Of a stretch of DNA of 64,000 nt, positions 51,297 through 60,421 are shown piece by piece. The stretch covers positions 62,001 through 126,000 of the forward strand of contig UQLD01000001.1 of assembly GCA_900541855.1 (NCBI GenBank), read 5' to 3'. The notes under the pieces are model-generated. The model had not been told where the DNA came from and did no database searches. It worked only from the letters and a program-made list of their open reading frames with translations. The DNA is from an uncultured Collinsella sp. GTDB lineage: Bacteria; Actinomycetota; Coriobacteriia; Coriobacteriales; Coriobacteriaceae. Made by a program: the position numbers and the translations under genes. Numbering within the stretch: the first letter of the stretch is position 1; the number at the start of each line of letters is the position of its first letter.

Positions 51297-52083
51297 GCTC
51301 TCGCACGTCAAGAAGACCTTTAACAAGGGCACCGTCACCGAGAAGCGCGCGCTCACCGGCGTCGACCTCACCCTGAATGACGGCGACTTTGTAACCGTGA
51401 TCGGCGGCAACGGCGCCGGCAAGTCCACGCTGCTCAACATGATCGCCGGCGTGTACCCGCTCGATTCGGGCGTTATTGAGCTCGACGGCACCGACATCTC
51501 GCGCCTGAGCGAGTCGCAGCGCGCCAAGTACCTGGGCCGCGTGTTTCAGGATCCCATGCGCGGTACCGCTGCCGACATGCAGATCGCCGAAAACCTGGCC
51601 CTCGCCAAGCGCCGTGGCCAGCGTCGCGGCCTTTCGTGGGGCGTCACCAAGGCCGAGAAAGATGAGTACGTTGAGCTGCTCAAGCGCCTGGACCTTGGTC
51701 TTGACACGCGTCTTAACGCCAAGGTCGGCCTGCTCTCGGGCGGCCAGCGCCAGGCACTCACCCTGTTGATGGCCACGCTCACCAGGCCGCGCCTGCTGCT
51801 GCTCGACGAGCACACGGCGGCCCTCGACCCCAAGACGGCCTCTAAGGTGCTCAACCTGACCGAGGAGATCGTCGACGAGAACCACCTGACCACGCTCATG
51901 GTCACGCACAACATGAACGACGCCATCCGTCTGGGCAACCGTCTGATCATGATGCACGAAGGCCACGTGATCTACGACGTGGCCGGCGACGAGAAGAAGT
52001 CGCTCACCGTGGCCGACCTGCTGCAGAAGTTCGAGGAGGTCTCGGGCGGCGAGCTCGCCAACGACCGCATGCTGCTGAGCTAA
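51289..52083 (+). CDS. ABC transporter ATP-binding protein (TrpZ-like)
   Basis: The 264-residue ATPase begins MLKLSHVKKTFNKGTVTEKR. It has Walker A GGNGAGKST, the signature LLSGGQRQALTL, Walker B LLLLDEHTAALD and the switch histidine in VTHNMND. It powers the importer made with the two preceding genes. Its ATG overlaps the permease stop by 8 bases, so translation is coupled. Two hairpins follow. Confidence 0.95.
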   Translation: MLKLSHVKKTFNKGTVTEKRALTGVDLTLNDGDFVTVIGGNGAGKSTLLNMIAGVYPLDSGVIELDGTDISRLSESQRAKYLGRVFQDPMRGTAADMQIAENLALAKRRGQRRGLSWGVTKAEKDEYVELLKRLDLGLDTRLNAKVGLLSGGQRQALTLLMATLTRPRLLLLDEHTAALDPKTASKVLNLTEEIVDENHLTTLMVTHNMNDAIRLGNRLIMMHEGHVIYDVAGDEKKSLTVADLLQKFEEVSGGELANDRMLLS

Positions 52084-52176
52084 AACCTGCCAAAAGGGAC
52101 AGGTTTATTTTGGCAGGTTTTATCTGCGCAAACGTCAAAACCGCCGCTAAGGGACAGACGCCCTTGCGGCGGTTTT
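52082..52176 (+). terminator. Two terminator hairpins after the ABC importer
   Basis: The first, AAAACCTGCCAAAA/TTTTGGCAGGTTTT (52082-52121), starts on the stop codon. The second, AAAACCGCCGC/GCGGCGGTTTT with AAGGG/CCCTT (52137-52176), is a strong terminator. Both loops contain GGGACAG. Confidence 0.85.
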
Positions 52177-52240
52177 CGCATATTATGTCGATAATCCGAT
52201 ATTCAACCAGACATTCTGGCTAAGGACTAAGGAAACTGCC

Positions 52241-54265
52241 ATGAATAGACTCCCCCGCCTTGCGTTAGCCGCCGCGTTGTTTGCCGGCGCGCTCGCAGGC
52301 ATCCCAAGCCTCGCTTTCGCGGGGAACCTGCCCGCCGCTATTGACGGCTCCGTGGCCGTCATGCACACCAACGACATCCACGGCAGCTACAAGTACAGCT
52401 ACAACGCAAGCAAGGGCACCGGCACTGTGGGCTTTGACGGACTGGCGGTTCTCTATAGCGCCCAAAGCAGCGTCCCCGATCTTTTGCTCGATGCGGGCGA
52501 CACCTTCCACGGACAGTCCTTCGCCACCATGAGCGAGGGCAAGAGCATCGCCGAGCTCATGGACACCTTCTACGCCGACGGCTACGACGCGACCACGCCA
52601 GGCAACCACGACTGGAGCTACGGTGCGGACAAACTCCGCACCATGACCGGCTACAGCACCACCGGCACGCCCTTCGCCATGCTCTGCGCGAACGCGAAGT
52701 CTACGAGCGGCGTATGGAGCTCGAGCATCACGAAGACGCTCGATCGCACCTGGGAGGATAGCGAAGATCACTCCACATTCGACTACAAAATCAAGGTCGG
52801 CGTCGTGGGTGCCATGGATGAGTCGCTAGGTTCCTCGCTGCGCGCGGACCTGGTCGCGGGCACCAGCTTCTCGAGTGCCGCGAACGCCATCAATACCGAG
52901 GCAGAGCAGCTGCGCAGGGAGGGCTGCGATGTTGTTGTGTGTATCGCGCACACGCTCGACGCCAAGACCTTTGCCACGCGACTCCGTGGCGTCGATGCCC
53001 TTATCGCAGGCCACGAGCACATCAACCTTAACGAGAAGGTGACGGGAGCCGACGGCAAGACAATCCACGTTGTCGAGGCGGGCAGTGCCTTTGCCGAGGT
53101 GGGACTGCTTTCCATTCCGTACAAATACGACACGAATGGCACCGAGACGACCGACGATGACACGGTCACGGTCCCTGCAGACGGCAGCGACGAGAAGCTC
53201 TACACCGCCAAGAACGTCAACGACCTTTTGACAGACCCCGACAAGGGCTCCGACTACCAAAGCCGCCTTGAAGCCGTCCGCAACAAGATCAAGCCGCTCG
53301 ACGAGGACTTTGAAAACGAATCGAACAAGGTGCTCGGCACATCCACCACCAACTATTTCTACGGCGAGGACGCCGCAGGCACGCATGGTTGGGAAATGGT
53401 GCGCACCACCGATTTCCGCCCCGGCAAGGAGGGCGACACCACCAAGGCCCAGACCATCGGCCACGTGATTTGCGGCTCTTATCTTGCCCTGACGGGCGCG
53501 GACCTCGCTATCGAAAACGCTGGCGGCATCCGCGGCGGCATCGCGGCGGGCAACGTGACCGCTGGCAACGTCATCGCCATCTCGCCCTACGGCAACACCG
53601 TGGAGACCTGGACCATGACCGGCGCGGACTTCCTCGCAGCGCTCGAGCACTCGCTACAAATCAGCGACGATTGCAACGACAGCTACGAGCTTCAGCAGGC
53701 TTATGTGGCGGCCGGTCACACCGAGCAGGAGGCGCAAGACAAGTACAAGTGGCGCGATGACTCTGGCAGCGTTCTCTCCTTTGGCGGCATCAACGTGACG
53801 ATTGATTGGACGCAGCCCGAAGGCAAGCGCATTGTGAGTGCCACACTCACCAAAGACGGCAGCACGCTCGACCCCGCCAAGACCTATACCGTCGCCACCA
53901 ACAACTACATCATTACCAACACGACCGACTTTCCCACCTTTGCACACGCCACCAAGTACACCGAGTGGGGCACGTGCGAGGCGGCGCTGAGGGCGCTGAT
54001 TGGGCAGAACGGCTGGGAGAGCAAGATGGCCGGGCTCGCCGGCACCATCAGCTTCGGCTCCGTAGCCGTGGACCCCACGCCCACACCGGCCCTGACGCCT
54101 AAGCCCTCGCCTAAGACGGACACGACGACCACGAAGGTCAGCACCAAGAAGACGAGCGGTAAGCTCGCCGCAACGGGAGACCGCACGCTGGCAGTAGTTG
54201 GCGCGTGCCTTATCGGCGGCATCATCGTCATCATCCTCGGCATTATCTGGAAGCGTCGACGCTAA
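52241..54265 (+). CDS. Cell-wall-anchored 5'-nucleotidase/metallophosphoesterase
   Basis: The 674-residue protein has a signal peptide (residues 1-27, cut after AFA). A calcineurin-type phosphoesterase domain follows (MHTNDIHG, DAGDTFHGQ, TTPGNHDWSYG, AGHEH). The 5'-nucleotidase C-terminal domain comes next (ENAGGIRGGIAAG, ISPYGNTVETW, FGGINVTID). A Pro/Thr-rich spacer leads to the sortase-type signal LAATGD, a membrane helix and KRRR. It probably removes phosphate from extracellular nucleotides at the surface. It has its own terminator. Confidence 0.92.
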   Translation: MNRLPRLALAAALFAGALAGIPSLAFAGNLPAAIDGSVAVMHTNDIHGSYKYSYNASKGTGTVGFDGLAVLYSAQSSVPDLLLDAGDTFHGQSFATMSEGKSIAELMDTFYADGYDATTPGNHDWSYGADKLRTMTGYSTTGTPFAMLCANAKSTSGVWSSSITKTLDRTWEDSEDHSTFDYKIKVGVVGAMDESLGSSLRADLVAGTSFSSAANAINTEAEQLRREGCDVVVCIAHTLDAKTFATRLRGVDALIAGHEHINLNEKVTGADGKTIHVVEAGSAFAEVGLLSIPYKYDTNGTETTDDDTVTVPADGSDEKLYTAKNVNDLLTDPDKGSDYQSRLEAVRNKIKPLDEDFENESNKVLGTSTTNYFYGEDAAGTHGWEMVRTTDFRPGKEGDTTKAQTIGHVICGSYLALTGADLAIENAGGIRGGIAAGNVTAGNVIAISPYGNTVETWTMTGADFLAALEHSLQISDDCNDSYELQQAYVAAGHTEQEAQDKYKWRDDSGSVLSFGGINVTIDWTQPEGKRIVSATLTKDGSTLDPAKTYTVATNNYIITNTTDFPTFAHATKYTEWGTCEAALRALIGQNGWESKMAGLAGTISFGSVAVDPTPTPALTPKPSPKTDTTTTKVSTKKTSGKLAATGDRTLAVVGACLIGGIIVIILGIIWKRRR

Positions 54266-54316
54266 GCTACACCGCCGGGCCTTGCAGCCCCGCCGCGTAA
54301 ACCTTATATCGAGCAC

Positions 54317-54352
54317 AGAAGCCCGTCTGAATTTGATCGGACGGGCTTCTTG
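54317..54352 (+). terminator. Intrinsic terminator of the 5'-nucleotidase
   Basis: Perfect 11-bp arms AGAAGCCCGTC/GACGGGCTTCT with a 12-base loop, then TTGG; the T-tract is short. Confidence 0.85.
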
Positions 54353-54394
54353 GTGGGTATCATGGTTGGACGATCATTAGGAGGTTTTCCCTAC

Positions 54395-55162
54395 ATGGAA
54401 TTGTTTGAGCCGATTCTTCATTTCTTTGAGCAACGGTGGGTCCACAACATCATCTGGGCCGTCATCTTGGCGATAGGCACCGCCGTCGCCGCCGAGGTCG
54501 TATCCAAGACCCTGAACCATCTGCTTAACCGTGACGATAACCCGCTTCCGGCATCAAGTATCTTCATCAACATCGCGCGCGCCGTCATCTGGATGATTGG
54601 CGGCAGCTTTATCCTCGACAACTGCTTTGGCATTAACGCAAACGCGCTCGTCGCCGCTCTTGGCGTCGGCGGCATCGCCATCTCGCTCGGCTTTCAGGAC
54701 ACGCTGTCAAACCTTATCGGCGGCATGCAAGTGACCTTTATGGGCATCATCAAACCCGGCGACAATATCGAGGTCGGCGGCGTATCCGGCGTGGTCCAAG
54801 ACATCACTTGGCGTCATACAACGATTGAGGATGCCTGTGGACAGACCATCATTGTGCCCAACTCCAACATCTCCAAGAACACGCTCGTGCATTTGATGCC
54901 CTTTGGACGCGTGGCCGTGCCCGTTGCCGTAAAGGACACGTCTAAGTGGGCTTCCCTTGACGTGCTGGCAGACGAGCTCACGAGCGCAACCAAAACGGCC
55001 GTCTCGCCCATCTCGGGCTTTGACAAAGAGCCCTACGTGCTCTTTAGCGAAATCGGCGACTTTGGCATCAAAGGAAAGATCATCTTTATCGTCAGCGACG
55101 ACAGCACCACTTTCACCGCTGCCGACGCCTGCATCCGCGCCATCGCCCCCATCATCGCCTAA
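54395..55162 (+). CDS. Small-conductance mechanosensitive channel, MscS family
   Basis: The 255-residue protein starts MELFEPILHFFEQRWVHNII after AGGAGG. Three membrane segments include the pore helix with small residues (ALGVGGIAISLGFQDTLSNLIGG). The beta domain follows (IKPGDNIEVGGVSGVVQDITWRHTTI, VPNSNISKN). It releases solutes during hypo-osmotic shock. The C-terminal alpha/beta domain is short but complete. Confidence 0.92.
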   Translation: MELFEPILHFFEQRWVHNIIWAVILAIGTAVAAEVVSKTLNHLLNRDDNPLPASSIFINIARAVIWMIGGSFILDNCFGINANALVAALGVGGIAISLGFQDTLSNLIGGMQVTFMGIIKPGDNIEVGGVSGVVQDITWRHTTIEDACGQTIIVPNSNISKNTLVHLMPFGRVAVPVAVKDTSKWASLDVLADELTSATKTAVSPISGFDKEPYVLFSEIGDFGIKGKIIFIVSDDSTTFTAADACIRAIAPIIA

Positions 55163-55200
55163 ACCACCGCAAAGGGGTCAGGCATCTTTGTAGTGGTTTT
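55161..55200 (+). terminator. Hairpin after mscS
   Basis: AAACCAC/GTGGTTTT arms with partly paired GCAAA/TTTGT start on the mscS stop codon; the loop contains GGGGTCAGG. It probably terminates mscS. Confidence 0.65.
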
Positions 55201-55223
55201 CATTCGTGGTACCATGGTTCATA

Positions 55224-55241
55224 TAGTTGTTTAAACGACTA
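55224..55241. promoter_or_regulatory. Palindrome at the promoter of the BMP-like gene
   Basis: TAGTTGTTTAAACGACTA is an 18-bp palindrome with a single mismatched pair. It overlaps a TATAGT -10-like hexamer and ends 14 bases before the start codon. This is a classic repressor position; the regulator is unknown. Confidence 0.55.
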
Positions 55242-55254
55242 AGGGAGCAACATT

Positions 55255-57171
55255 ATGGAAGAGGCCTATCGTCAAGCACGCAAGCGCGGCGAGCAAGGAC
55301 GTCGACGCGCCATTAGCCAAAGCGAGCATCCATACCTTACGGACCTCGATAGCTTGGTTGCTCAGCTCCCCTTAGGTCAGCGAGAGAATGTCGGCCTGCG
55401 GGATATTCCGCTCGAAATGGTCGTCGGCACGGTCACCAAGGGCCGTCAGTCCGCCTTTTCGTGTAACTTTATGCCCCTGCTTCCGTTTAGCACCGAGTTC
55501 GCCCGCAAGTGGTCCAACCTCTACGACATCCAGGTGACCGAGGGCTATCGCGACCCCGTCATCGTCACCGAGTTCATGCATCGGTTCTATGTCCAAGAAG
55601 GCAACAAACGCGTCAGTGTCCTCAAATTCCTAGACGCCCCGACGGTTTCGGCCAAGGTCACCCGTCTCTACCCCGGCACATGGGATTCCGTCGAAAGCCG
55701 CCTGTACGGCGAGTTCTGCGCGTTTTGGCGCGTCTGCCCCCTATACGAGATCGAGTTCTCGCGTGAGGGAAGCTACGAAACGCTCGCGAAGATGCTCGGT
55801 CAGAACCTTATCGAAAAATGGCCGCAGAAAAAGGTCGACTACCTGCGCCACACTTTCCTGCTCTTTAAGCGTGCCTACCTTCGCGCAGGCGGCGATCACC
55901 TGGACATTACGCCCGCCGACGCCATGCTCGTCTACCTCAATGTGTACAACCAGGACCGCCTGCTGGATACGCCAACGGATATCGTCGTAAACCGCCTGTG
56001 CAAGATCTGGCGCGAGCTGGTCATTGCCGGCAAAAATGACGAGGACAAGGTCGATCTTGTCGAAGCACCGAGCGTCGACGAGGAGGAGACGCCCGCCAAG
56101 TCCACCTCTAGCGTGCTCAACTTCTTTATGGGCAAGACCGTCTACTCGACGGCCAACCCCCTGCGCATCGCCTTTATCCATGAGTTCCCCTGTGCGACGT
56201 CGAGCTGGGACAGCCTGCACGACCAAGGGCGTCAGTATCTCGATGAGCACTTTGGCGGTATCGTGCGCACCGAGGCGTTCGAGGACTGTCACGATCCGGA
56301 TGTGTTCTACGCCGCCGTGGAAACGGCTGTCAAACATGGAGCAAACGTCATCTTCTCGACCTCGCACCGCCTGATGGAATACACGCTCAGGGCTGCCGTT
56401 GAGTATCCCCGGGTTCGGTTCCTCAACTGCTCTATCGGCCTTCCCCATCAAAGCGTCCGTTCGTACTTTGGCAAGATGTACGAGGCCAAGTTTCTGCTGG
56501 GCGCCCTTGCGGCCAGCATGGCGGACAACCACCGCATCGGTTACCACGCGTCGGTCTTCGCCTCGGGCGCACTCAGCGAGATCAACGCCTTTGCGATTGG
56601 CGCCTCGCTGCTCGACCCGCGCGCGCAGGTCATCCTCACCTGGGGCGATGTTCCCGCCGGTGGTCTTGCCGAAGCCATGTGCCGCGAAGGCGTAAGCGTC
56701 ATGACCGGCGCTGACATGTCAAAGTCGCTCGAAGACCCAACGGCCTACGGGCTTCACCGCTTGGTCGACGGCAAAGTCACCGGCATCGCCATGCCCGTAT
56801 GGAACTGGGGCCGTTACTACGAGCTCATCGTTCGCAGCCTTCTTCACGGCACGTGGGACGAGACCAGCGACGACAACCAAGTGCGCGCTGTCAACTACTG
56901 GTATGGCATGAGCTCCGGCGTTATCGACATCCGTTACGCTCCGGGCCTACCCTACCAAACGCGCAAACTCGTGCAGTTGCTCCGCAACGGCATTGTTGTG
57001 GGATCCATCAACCCCTTTGGCGGCGAGCTCCACAGCCAGAACGGCGTGGTACAGATCGAAGGCTTCCCTCCGCTGCCGAGCAGGCAGATTGTCGAGATGA
57101 ATTGGCTGGCGGACAACGTGGTAGGCACCATTCCGCAGCTCGACGATGAGCCGAAAGTCCCTGCCCTATGA
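55255..57171 (+). CDS. Cytosolic BMP-family ligand-binding protein with ParB-like N-terminal region
   Basis: The 638-residue protein has no signal peptide or lipobox. Residues about 55-130 resemble a ParB/sulfiredoxin-like domain (YRDPVIVTEFMHRFYVQEGN, KRVSVLKFL). Residues 130-290 are a region I cannot assign. Residues about 305-610 resemble a BMP/PnrA purine-nucleoside-binding domain (LRIAFIHEFPC, GANVIFSTSHRLMEYTLRAA, YFGKMYEAKFLLGALAASMA). BMP proteins normally sit outside the membrane, so a cytosolic sensor role is likely. Its stop overlaps the phosphoesterase start (ATGA). Confidence 0.75.
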   Translation: MEEAYRQARKRGEQGRRRAISQSEHPYLTDLDSLVAQLPLGQRENVGLRDIPLEMVVGTVTKGRQSAFSCNFMPLLPFSTEFARKWSNLYDIQVTEGYRDPVIVTEFMHRFYVQEGNKRVSVLKFLDAPTVSAKVTRLYPGTWDSVESRLYGEFCAFWRVCPLYEIEFSREGSYETLAKMLGQNLIEKWPQKKVDYLRHTFLLFKRAYLRAGGDHLDITPADAMLVYLNVYNQDRLLDTPTDIVVNRLCKIWRELVIAGKNDEDKVDLVEAPSVDEEETPAKSTSSVLNFFMGKTVYSTANPLRIAFIHEFPCATSSWDSLHDQGRQYLDEHFGGIVRTEAFEDCHDPDVFYAAVETAVKHGANVIFSTSHRLMEYTLRAAVEYPRVRFLNCSIGLPHQSVRSYFGKMYEAKFLLGALAASMADNHRIGYHASVFASGALSEINAFAIGASLLDPRAQVILTWGDVPAGGLAEAMCREGVSVMTGADMSKSLEDPTAYGLHRLVDGKVTGIAMPVWNWGRYYELIVRSLLHGTWDETSDDNQVRAVNYWYGMSSGVIDIRYAPGLPYQTRKLVQLLRNGIVVGSINPFGGELHSQNGVVQIEGFPPLPSRQIVEMNWLADNVVGTIPQLDDEPKVPAL

Positions 57172-57878
57172 AAATCCTTGCCATAGCCGATACCGAAGAA
57201 CGATGCCTTTGGGAGTGCTTTCGCAAGGAACGCTTTGAGGGAGTCGACCTGATTTTGTCCGCCGGCGATCTGGACCCGGACTATCTTGAGTTTTTGGTTA
57301 CGGTCATCAACAAACCGCTCATCTACGTGCGCGGCAATCACGATGACCGCTACGCACGTCATGCACCGGGTGGATGTATCTGCGTAGAGGACAGCGTGTA
57401 CACGTACCGAGGGATTCGCATTGCGGGCCTTGGCGGGTCCATGCGTTATCGCGACGGCGCCAACATGTACACCGAACGCGAGATGTCCAAGCGCATGCGT
57501 AAGCTGTCGCGTAAGGTTAGGATGGTCGGCGGGTGCGACATTCTGCTTACCCATGCACCCGCCGCCGGCATGGGTGATCTGGACGATCTGCCGCATCGAG
57601 GATTCGAGTGTTTTAACACAGCACTCGAATCCTGGAATCCCGACTACATGGTGCACGGGCATGTGCACCAAAGCTACGGTTGCGATTTTCAGCGCGAGCG
57701 TCAGCATGTGTGTGGAACGACGATCATCAACGCCTGCGGCTATACGCAGTTTGAGCTCGACCAGACGCACTACCCCATCCGCGGCTGGCAAGCAGCTTGG
57801 CTCAACTCACAAACCATGCGCCGCGAGCTCAAACGCCACGAAGCCATCGAGTCTTCAACAGCCAGAACACCCTGGTAA
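57168..57878 (+). CDS. Metallophosphoesterase coupled to the BMP-like protein
   Basis: The 236-residue protein has the calcineurin-like metal motifs GDLDPDYLEF, GNHDDRYA, THAP and HGHVHQ; the first motif is ADTEERC where D-x-H is usual, so one metal-binding His is replaced. It is probably a cytosolic phosphodiesterase or phosphatase. The ATG overlaps the upstream stop by 4 bases, so the two proteins are made together, which suggests a shared pathway, perhaps nucleotide-related. The substrate is unknown. Confidence 0.85.
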   Translation: MKILAIADTEERCLWECFRKERFEGVDLILSAGDLDPDYLEFLVTVINKPLIYVRGNHDDRYARHAPGGCICVEDSVYTYRGIRIAGLGGSMRYRDGANMYTEREMSKRMRKLSRKVRMVGGCDILLTHAPAAGMGDLDDLPHRGFECFNTALESWNPDYMVHGHVHQSYGCDFQRERQHVCGTTIINACGYTQFELDQTHYPIRGWQAAWLNSQTMRRELKRHEAIESSTARTPW

Positions 57879-57879
57879 C

Positions 57880-57912
57880 CACCATAAAGGGGACACTGTC
57901 CCCTTTATGGTG
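57880..57912 (+). terminator. Intrinsic terminator of the BMP-phosphoesterase pair
   Basis: Perfect 16-bp arms CACCATAAAGGGGACA/TGTCCCCTTTATGGTG with a 1-base loop, then CTTTTG, start just past the stop codon. Confidence 0.88.
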
Positions 57913-57928
57913 CTTTTGACGCGATAGC

Positions 57929-57967
57929 AAGAAACCCGGTCCTGCACAAGGCAGAACCGGGTTTCTT
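57929..57967 (-). terminator. Intrinsic terminator after rplA
   Basis: AAGAAACCCGGT/ACCGGGTTTCTT arms with an inner CCTGC/GCAG(A) pair lie 37 bases past the rplA stop; it could serve both converging operons. Confidence 0.88.
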
Positions 57968-58003
57968 TAGCAATGCTTGCTGTACTCAGGCAGTAACTAG
58001 CAG

Positions 58004-58711
58004 TTACTCAGCCAGGAAGTCACGCTGGACAGCGGGATCGACCTTGACGCCAGGGCCCATGGTGGAAGACACGGAGATGGACTTGACGTACTTGCCCTTA
58101 GCAGAAGAGGGCTTGACGCGCAGAATCTCGGTGTACAGGGCAGCGTAGTTCTCGACGAGCTGCTGCTCAGAGAAGGACTTCTTGCCCAGGGGCACGTGGC
58201 AGATGCCGTAGCGGTCGGCGCGGTACTCAACGCGGCCAGCCTTGAGCTCGGAGACCATCTTGGCGACGTCCATGGTCACGGTGCCGAGCTTGGGGTTCGG
58301 CATGAGGCCACGGGGACCAAGGATCTTACCGATGCGGCCAACCTTGGCCATCATGTTCGGCGTAGCGATAGCGGCGTCGAAGTTGATCTCGCCCTTCTGA
58401 ATCTGGGCGACGAGCTCGTCGGAACCGATGATGTCGGCGCCGGCAGCCTCAGCCTCACGGGCCTTCTCGCCCTCGGCGAAGACGGCAACACGAACGGTCT
58501 TGCCGGTGCCGTGGGGCAGGGAGATGGAACCACGGATGTTCTGGTCAGCCTTACGAGTATCGATGCCCAGACGGAAGTGAGCCTCGACGGTCTCGTCGAA
58601 CTTGGCGGTGTCGAGCTCCTTGATGAGCTTGGCAGCCTGAAGGGGGGTGTAGAGCGTTGCGCGGTCGATCTTCTCGGCAGCGGCGTTATAGCTCTTACCA
58701 TGCTTAGCCAT
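58004..58711 (-). CDS. rplA: 50S ribosomal protein L1
   Basis: The 235-residue protein starts [26 protein letters not shown] lies 8 bases from this ATG and only 2 from the upstream in-frame ATG. It carries the L1 signature region around [23 protein letters not shown] (here [20 protein letters not shown]). L1 forms the mobile E-site stalk and often represses the rplKA operon. It follows rplK after a 117-base gap. Confidence 0.97.
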   Translation of the reverse strand: MAKHGKSYNAAAEKIDRATLYTPLQAAKLIKELDTAKFDETVEAHFRLGIDTRKADQNIRGSISLPHGTGKTVRVAVFAEGEKAREAEAAGADIIGSDELVAQIQKGEINFDAAIATPNMMAKVGRIGKILGPRGLMPNPKLGTVTMDVAKMVSELKAGRVEYRADRYGICHVPLGKKSFSEQQLVENYAALYTEILRVKPSSAKGKYVKSISVSSTMGPGVKVDPAVQRDFLAE

Positions 58712-58828
58712 GTGCATTACCTCCTGTGGTTAAACGGGCGTGAGCCCTCCCACATCGTATCGTGTGCCCTATTGCACACATTTAACGGGCGCCCCGGTCG
58801 GAGCACCCGCCGTTACCATAAGAAATCG

Positions 58829-59257
58829 CTACTCAGCGATGGTGACGCCCATGGAACGGGCGGTACCGGCGATGATCTTCTTGGCGGCGTCAATGTCGTT
58901 GGCATTGAGGTCCGGCATCTTGATCTCGGCGATCTTGGTGAGCTGCTCCTGGGAGAGCTGACCAACCTTGTCAGCCTGGGGCTTAGCGGAACCAGACTTG
59001 AGGTTCAGCTCCTTCTTGATAAGGTGAGCCGCCGGCGGGGTCTTGGTGATGAAGGAGAAGGACTTGTCCTCGTAGACAGAGATCTCAACGGGGATGATGT
59101 CACCCTTCTTGTCCTGCGTCTCGGCGTTAAAGGCCTGGCAGAACTGCATGATGTTCACGCCAGCAGCGCCCAGGGCGGGGCCGACGGGAGGAGCGGGGTT
59201 TGCTGCACCAGCAGGAATCTGGAGCTTAATGACGTTGGCAACCTTCTTCTCAGCCAT
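58829..59257 (-). CDS. rplK: 50S ribosomal protein L11
   Basis: The 142-residue protein begins [20 protein letters not shown], with the thiostrepton-region [21 protein letters not shown]11 binds the GTPase-associated centre of 23S rRNA and is needed for the stringent response via RelA. The ATG two codons upstream is too close to AAAGGA. It follows nusG after 120 bases. Confidence 0.97.
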   Translation of the reverse strand: MAEKKVANVIKLQIPAGAANPAPPVGPALGAAGVNIMQFCQAFNAETQDKKGDIIPVEISVYEDKSFSFITKTPPAAHLIKKELNLKSGSAKPQADKVGQLSQEQLTKIAEIKMPDLNANDIDAAKKIIAGTARSMGVTIAE

Positions 59258-59377
59258 GGTCATTCCTTTCGAATCACGAGTGTGAAGTACTTGCTATATC
59301 GTAAGCACGCACGTGTTAGAAGCACTCCTGAGATGAGCAGTCACAGAAGAAGCACGCTCGCGCGAACGGACGAAAAC

Positions 59378-59914
59378 TTAAGCGATGACAGCGACCTGGT
59401 TAAAGTCGAGCTCGACCGGCGTCTCGCGGCCAAAGATCATCAGCGTGACCTTGAGCTTGCCAGCCTCGGTGTTAACCTCGGAGACCTTGCCATCAAAGTC
59501 GGTAAGCGGGCCATCGGTGACGCGGACGGACGTACCGACCTCAATATCAACCGAGGTGCGCTTGGGCGAATCGCCCTTACCGGGACGACGAGTCATCTTG
59601 TTGTACTCGTCGCGGGAAAGCGGAGCGGGCTTGCCGTTGCCGCCTAGGAAACCGGTGACGCCAGGCGTGTTACGAACACACGTCCAAGCATCGTCATCCA
59701 TCTCCATGCGGACCAGGACATAACCCGGGAAGATCTTGGAATCCTTGGTCTCACGCTTGCCACCCTCTTTAATCTCGGTGACGCGCTCCATAGGAATCTC
59801 GATATCAAAGATACGGTCCTGCATGCCCATAGTCTCGATGCGATGCTCGAGATCGGACTTAACGCGGTTCTCGTATCCAGAGTAAGTGTGAACGACGTAC
59901 CAACGCTTAGACAT
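59378..59914 (-). CDS. nusG: Transcription termination/antitermination factor NusG
   Basis: The 178-residue protein begins [20 protein letters not shown], has the NGN domain with [20 protein letters not shown] and the C-terminal KOW domain ([20 protein letters not shown]). NusG travels with RNA polymerase, links it to the ribosome through S10, and assists Rho. It follows secE by 3 bases. Confidence 0.98.
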   Translation of the reverse strand: MSKRWYVVHTYSGYENRVKSDLEHRIETMGMQDRIFDIEIPMERVTEIKEGGKRETKDSKIFPGYVLVRMEMDDDAWTCVRNTPGVTGFLGGNGKPAPLSRDEYNKMTRRPGKGDSPKRTSVDIEVGTSVRVTDGPLTDFDGKVSEVNTEAGKLKVTLMIFGRETPVELDFNQVAVIA

Positions 59915-59917
59915 GGT

Positions 59918-60256
59918 TTAGCCCCTCAATCCAGAGAACAGAGCAAGAGCCTCGCCAAAGCCAGCATCGAGCAGAGCGATGACGACGCCGACGACGATCA
60001 GAGAAGCGCAAACAACAACCGAGTAGTTCACGAGCTCCTTCTTATCGGGCCACGTGACACGCTTCATCTCGGACTTGACCGAAGCGAAATACTTCTTGGT
60101 GCGGGCGAAGAAACCAGGCTTCTCGTTCTTCTTGGACTTCGCAGCCTTCTCGTTCTTCTTGGCAACGGCCTTCTTGGCCTCAACCTTGGAGTTGGCGGCA
60201 GCTTTGTTGGCAGGTGCCGGCTGCTGAGCCTTCTTCTTGTTCTTCTTGTTGGCCAT
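59918..60256 (-). CDS. secE: Protein translocase subunit SecE
   Basis: The 112-residue protein has a Lys/Ala-rich N-terminal stretch (residues 1-48), the conserved amphipathic segment FASVKSEMKRVTWPDKKELV, and one membrane helix (YSVVVCASLIVVGVVIALLD). SecE clamps the SecY channel. The order rpmG, tRNA-Trp, secE, nusG, rplK, rplA is the classic arrangement. The long basic N-terminus is typical of actinobacterial SecE. Confidence 0.96.
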   Translation of the reverse strand: MANKKNKKKAQQPAPANKAAANSKVEAKKAVAKKNEKAAKSKKNEKPGFFARTKKYFASVKSEMKRVTWPDKKELVNYSVVVCASLIVVGVVIALLDAGFGEALALFSGLRG

Positions 60257-60332
60257 TTGGGTTACCTCCGCGCAATGCGCTTATACATGAGTAAACCGTA
60301 AGCCCCCAAGTGGGAGCTTACGGAATAATGAC

Positions 60333-60408
60333 TGGCACGCCAGGAAGGACTCGAACCCTCAACACTCGGTTTTGGAGACCGATGCTCTACCAATTGAACT
60401 ACTGGCGT
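60333..60408 (-). tRNA. tRNA-Trp (anticodon CCA)
   Basis: A 76-base cloverleaf with acceptor ACGCCAG/CTGGCGT, anticodon loop CTCCAAA, T-loop GGTTCGAGTCC and an encoded CCA end. It lies between rpmG and secE in the same operon. Confidence 0.96.
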
Positions 60409-60421
60409 ATGTGACTAGAGA

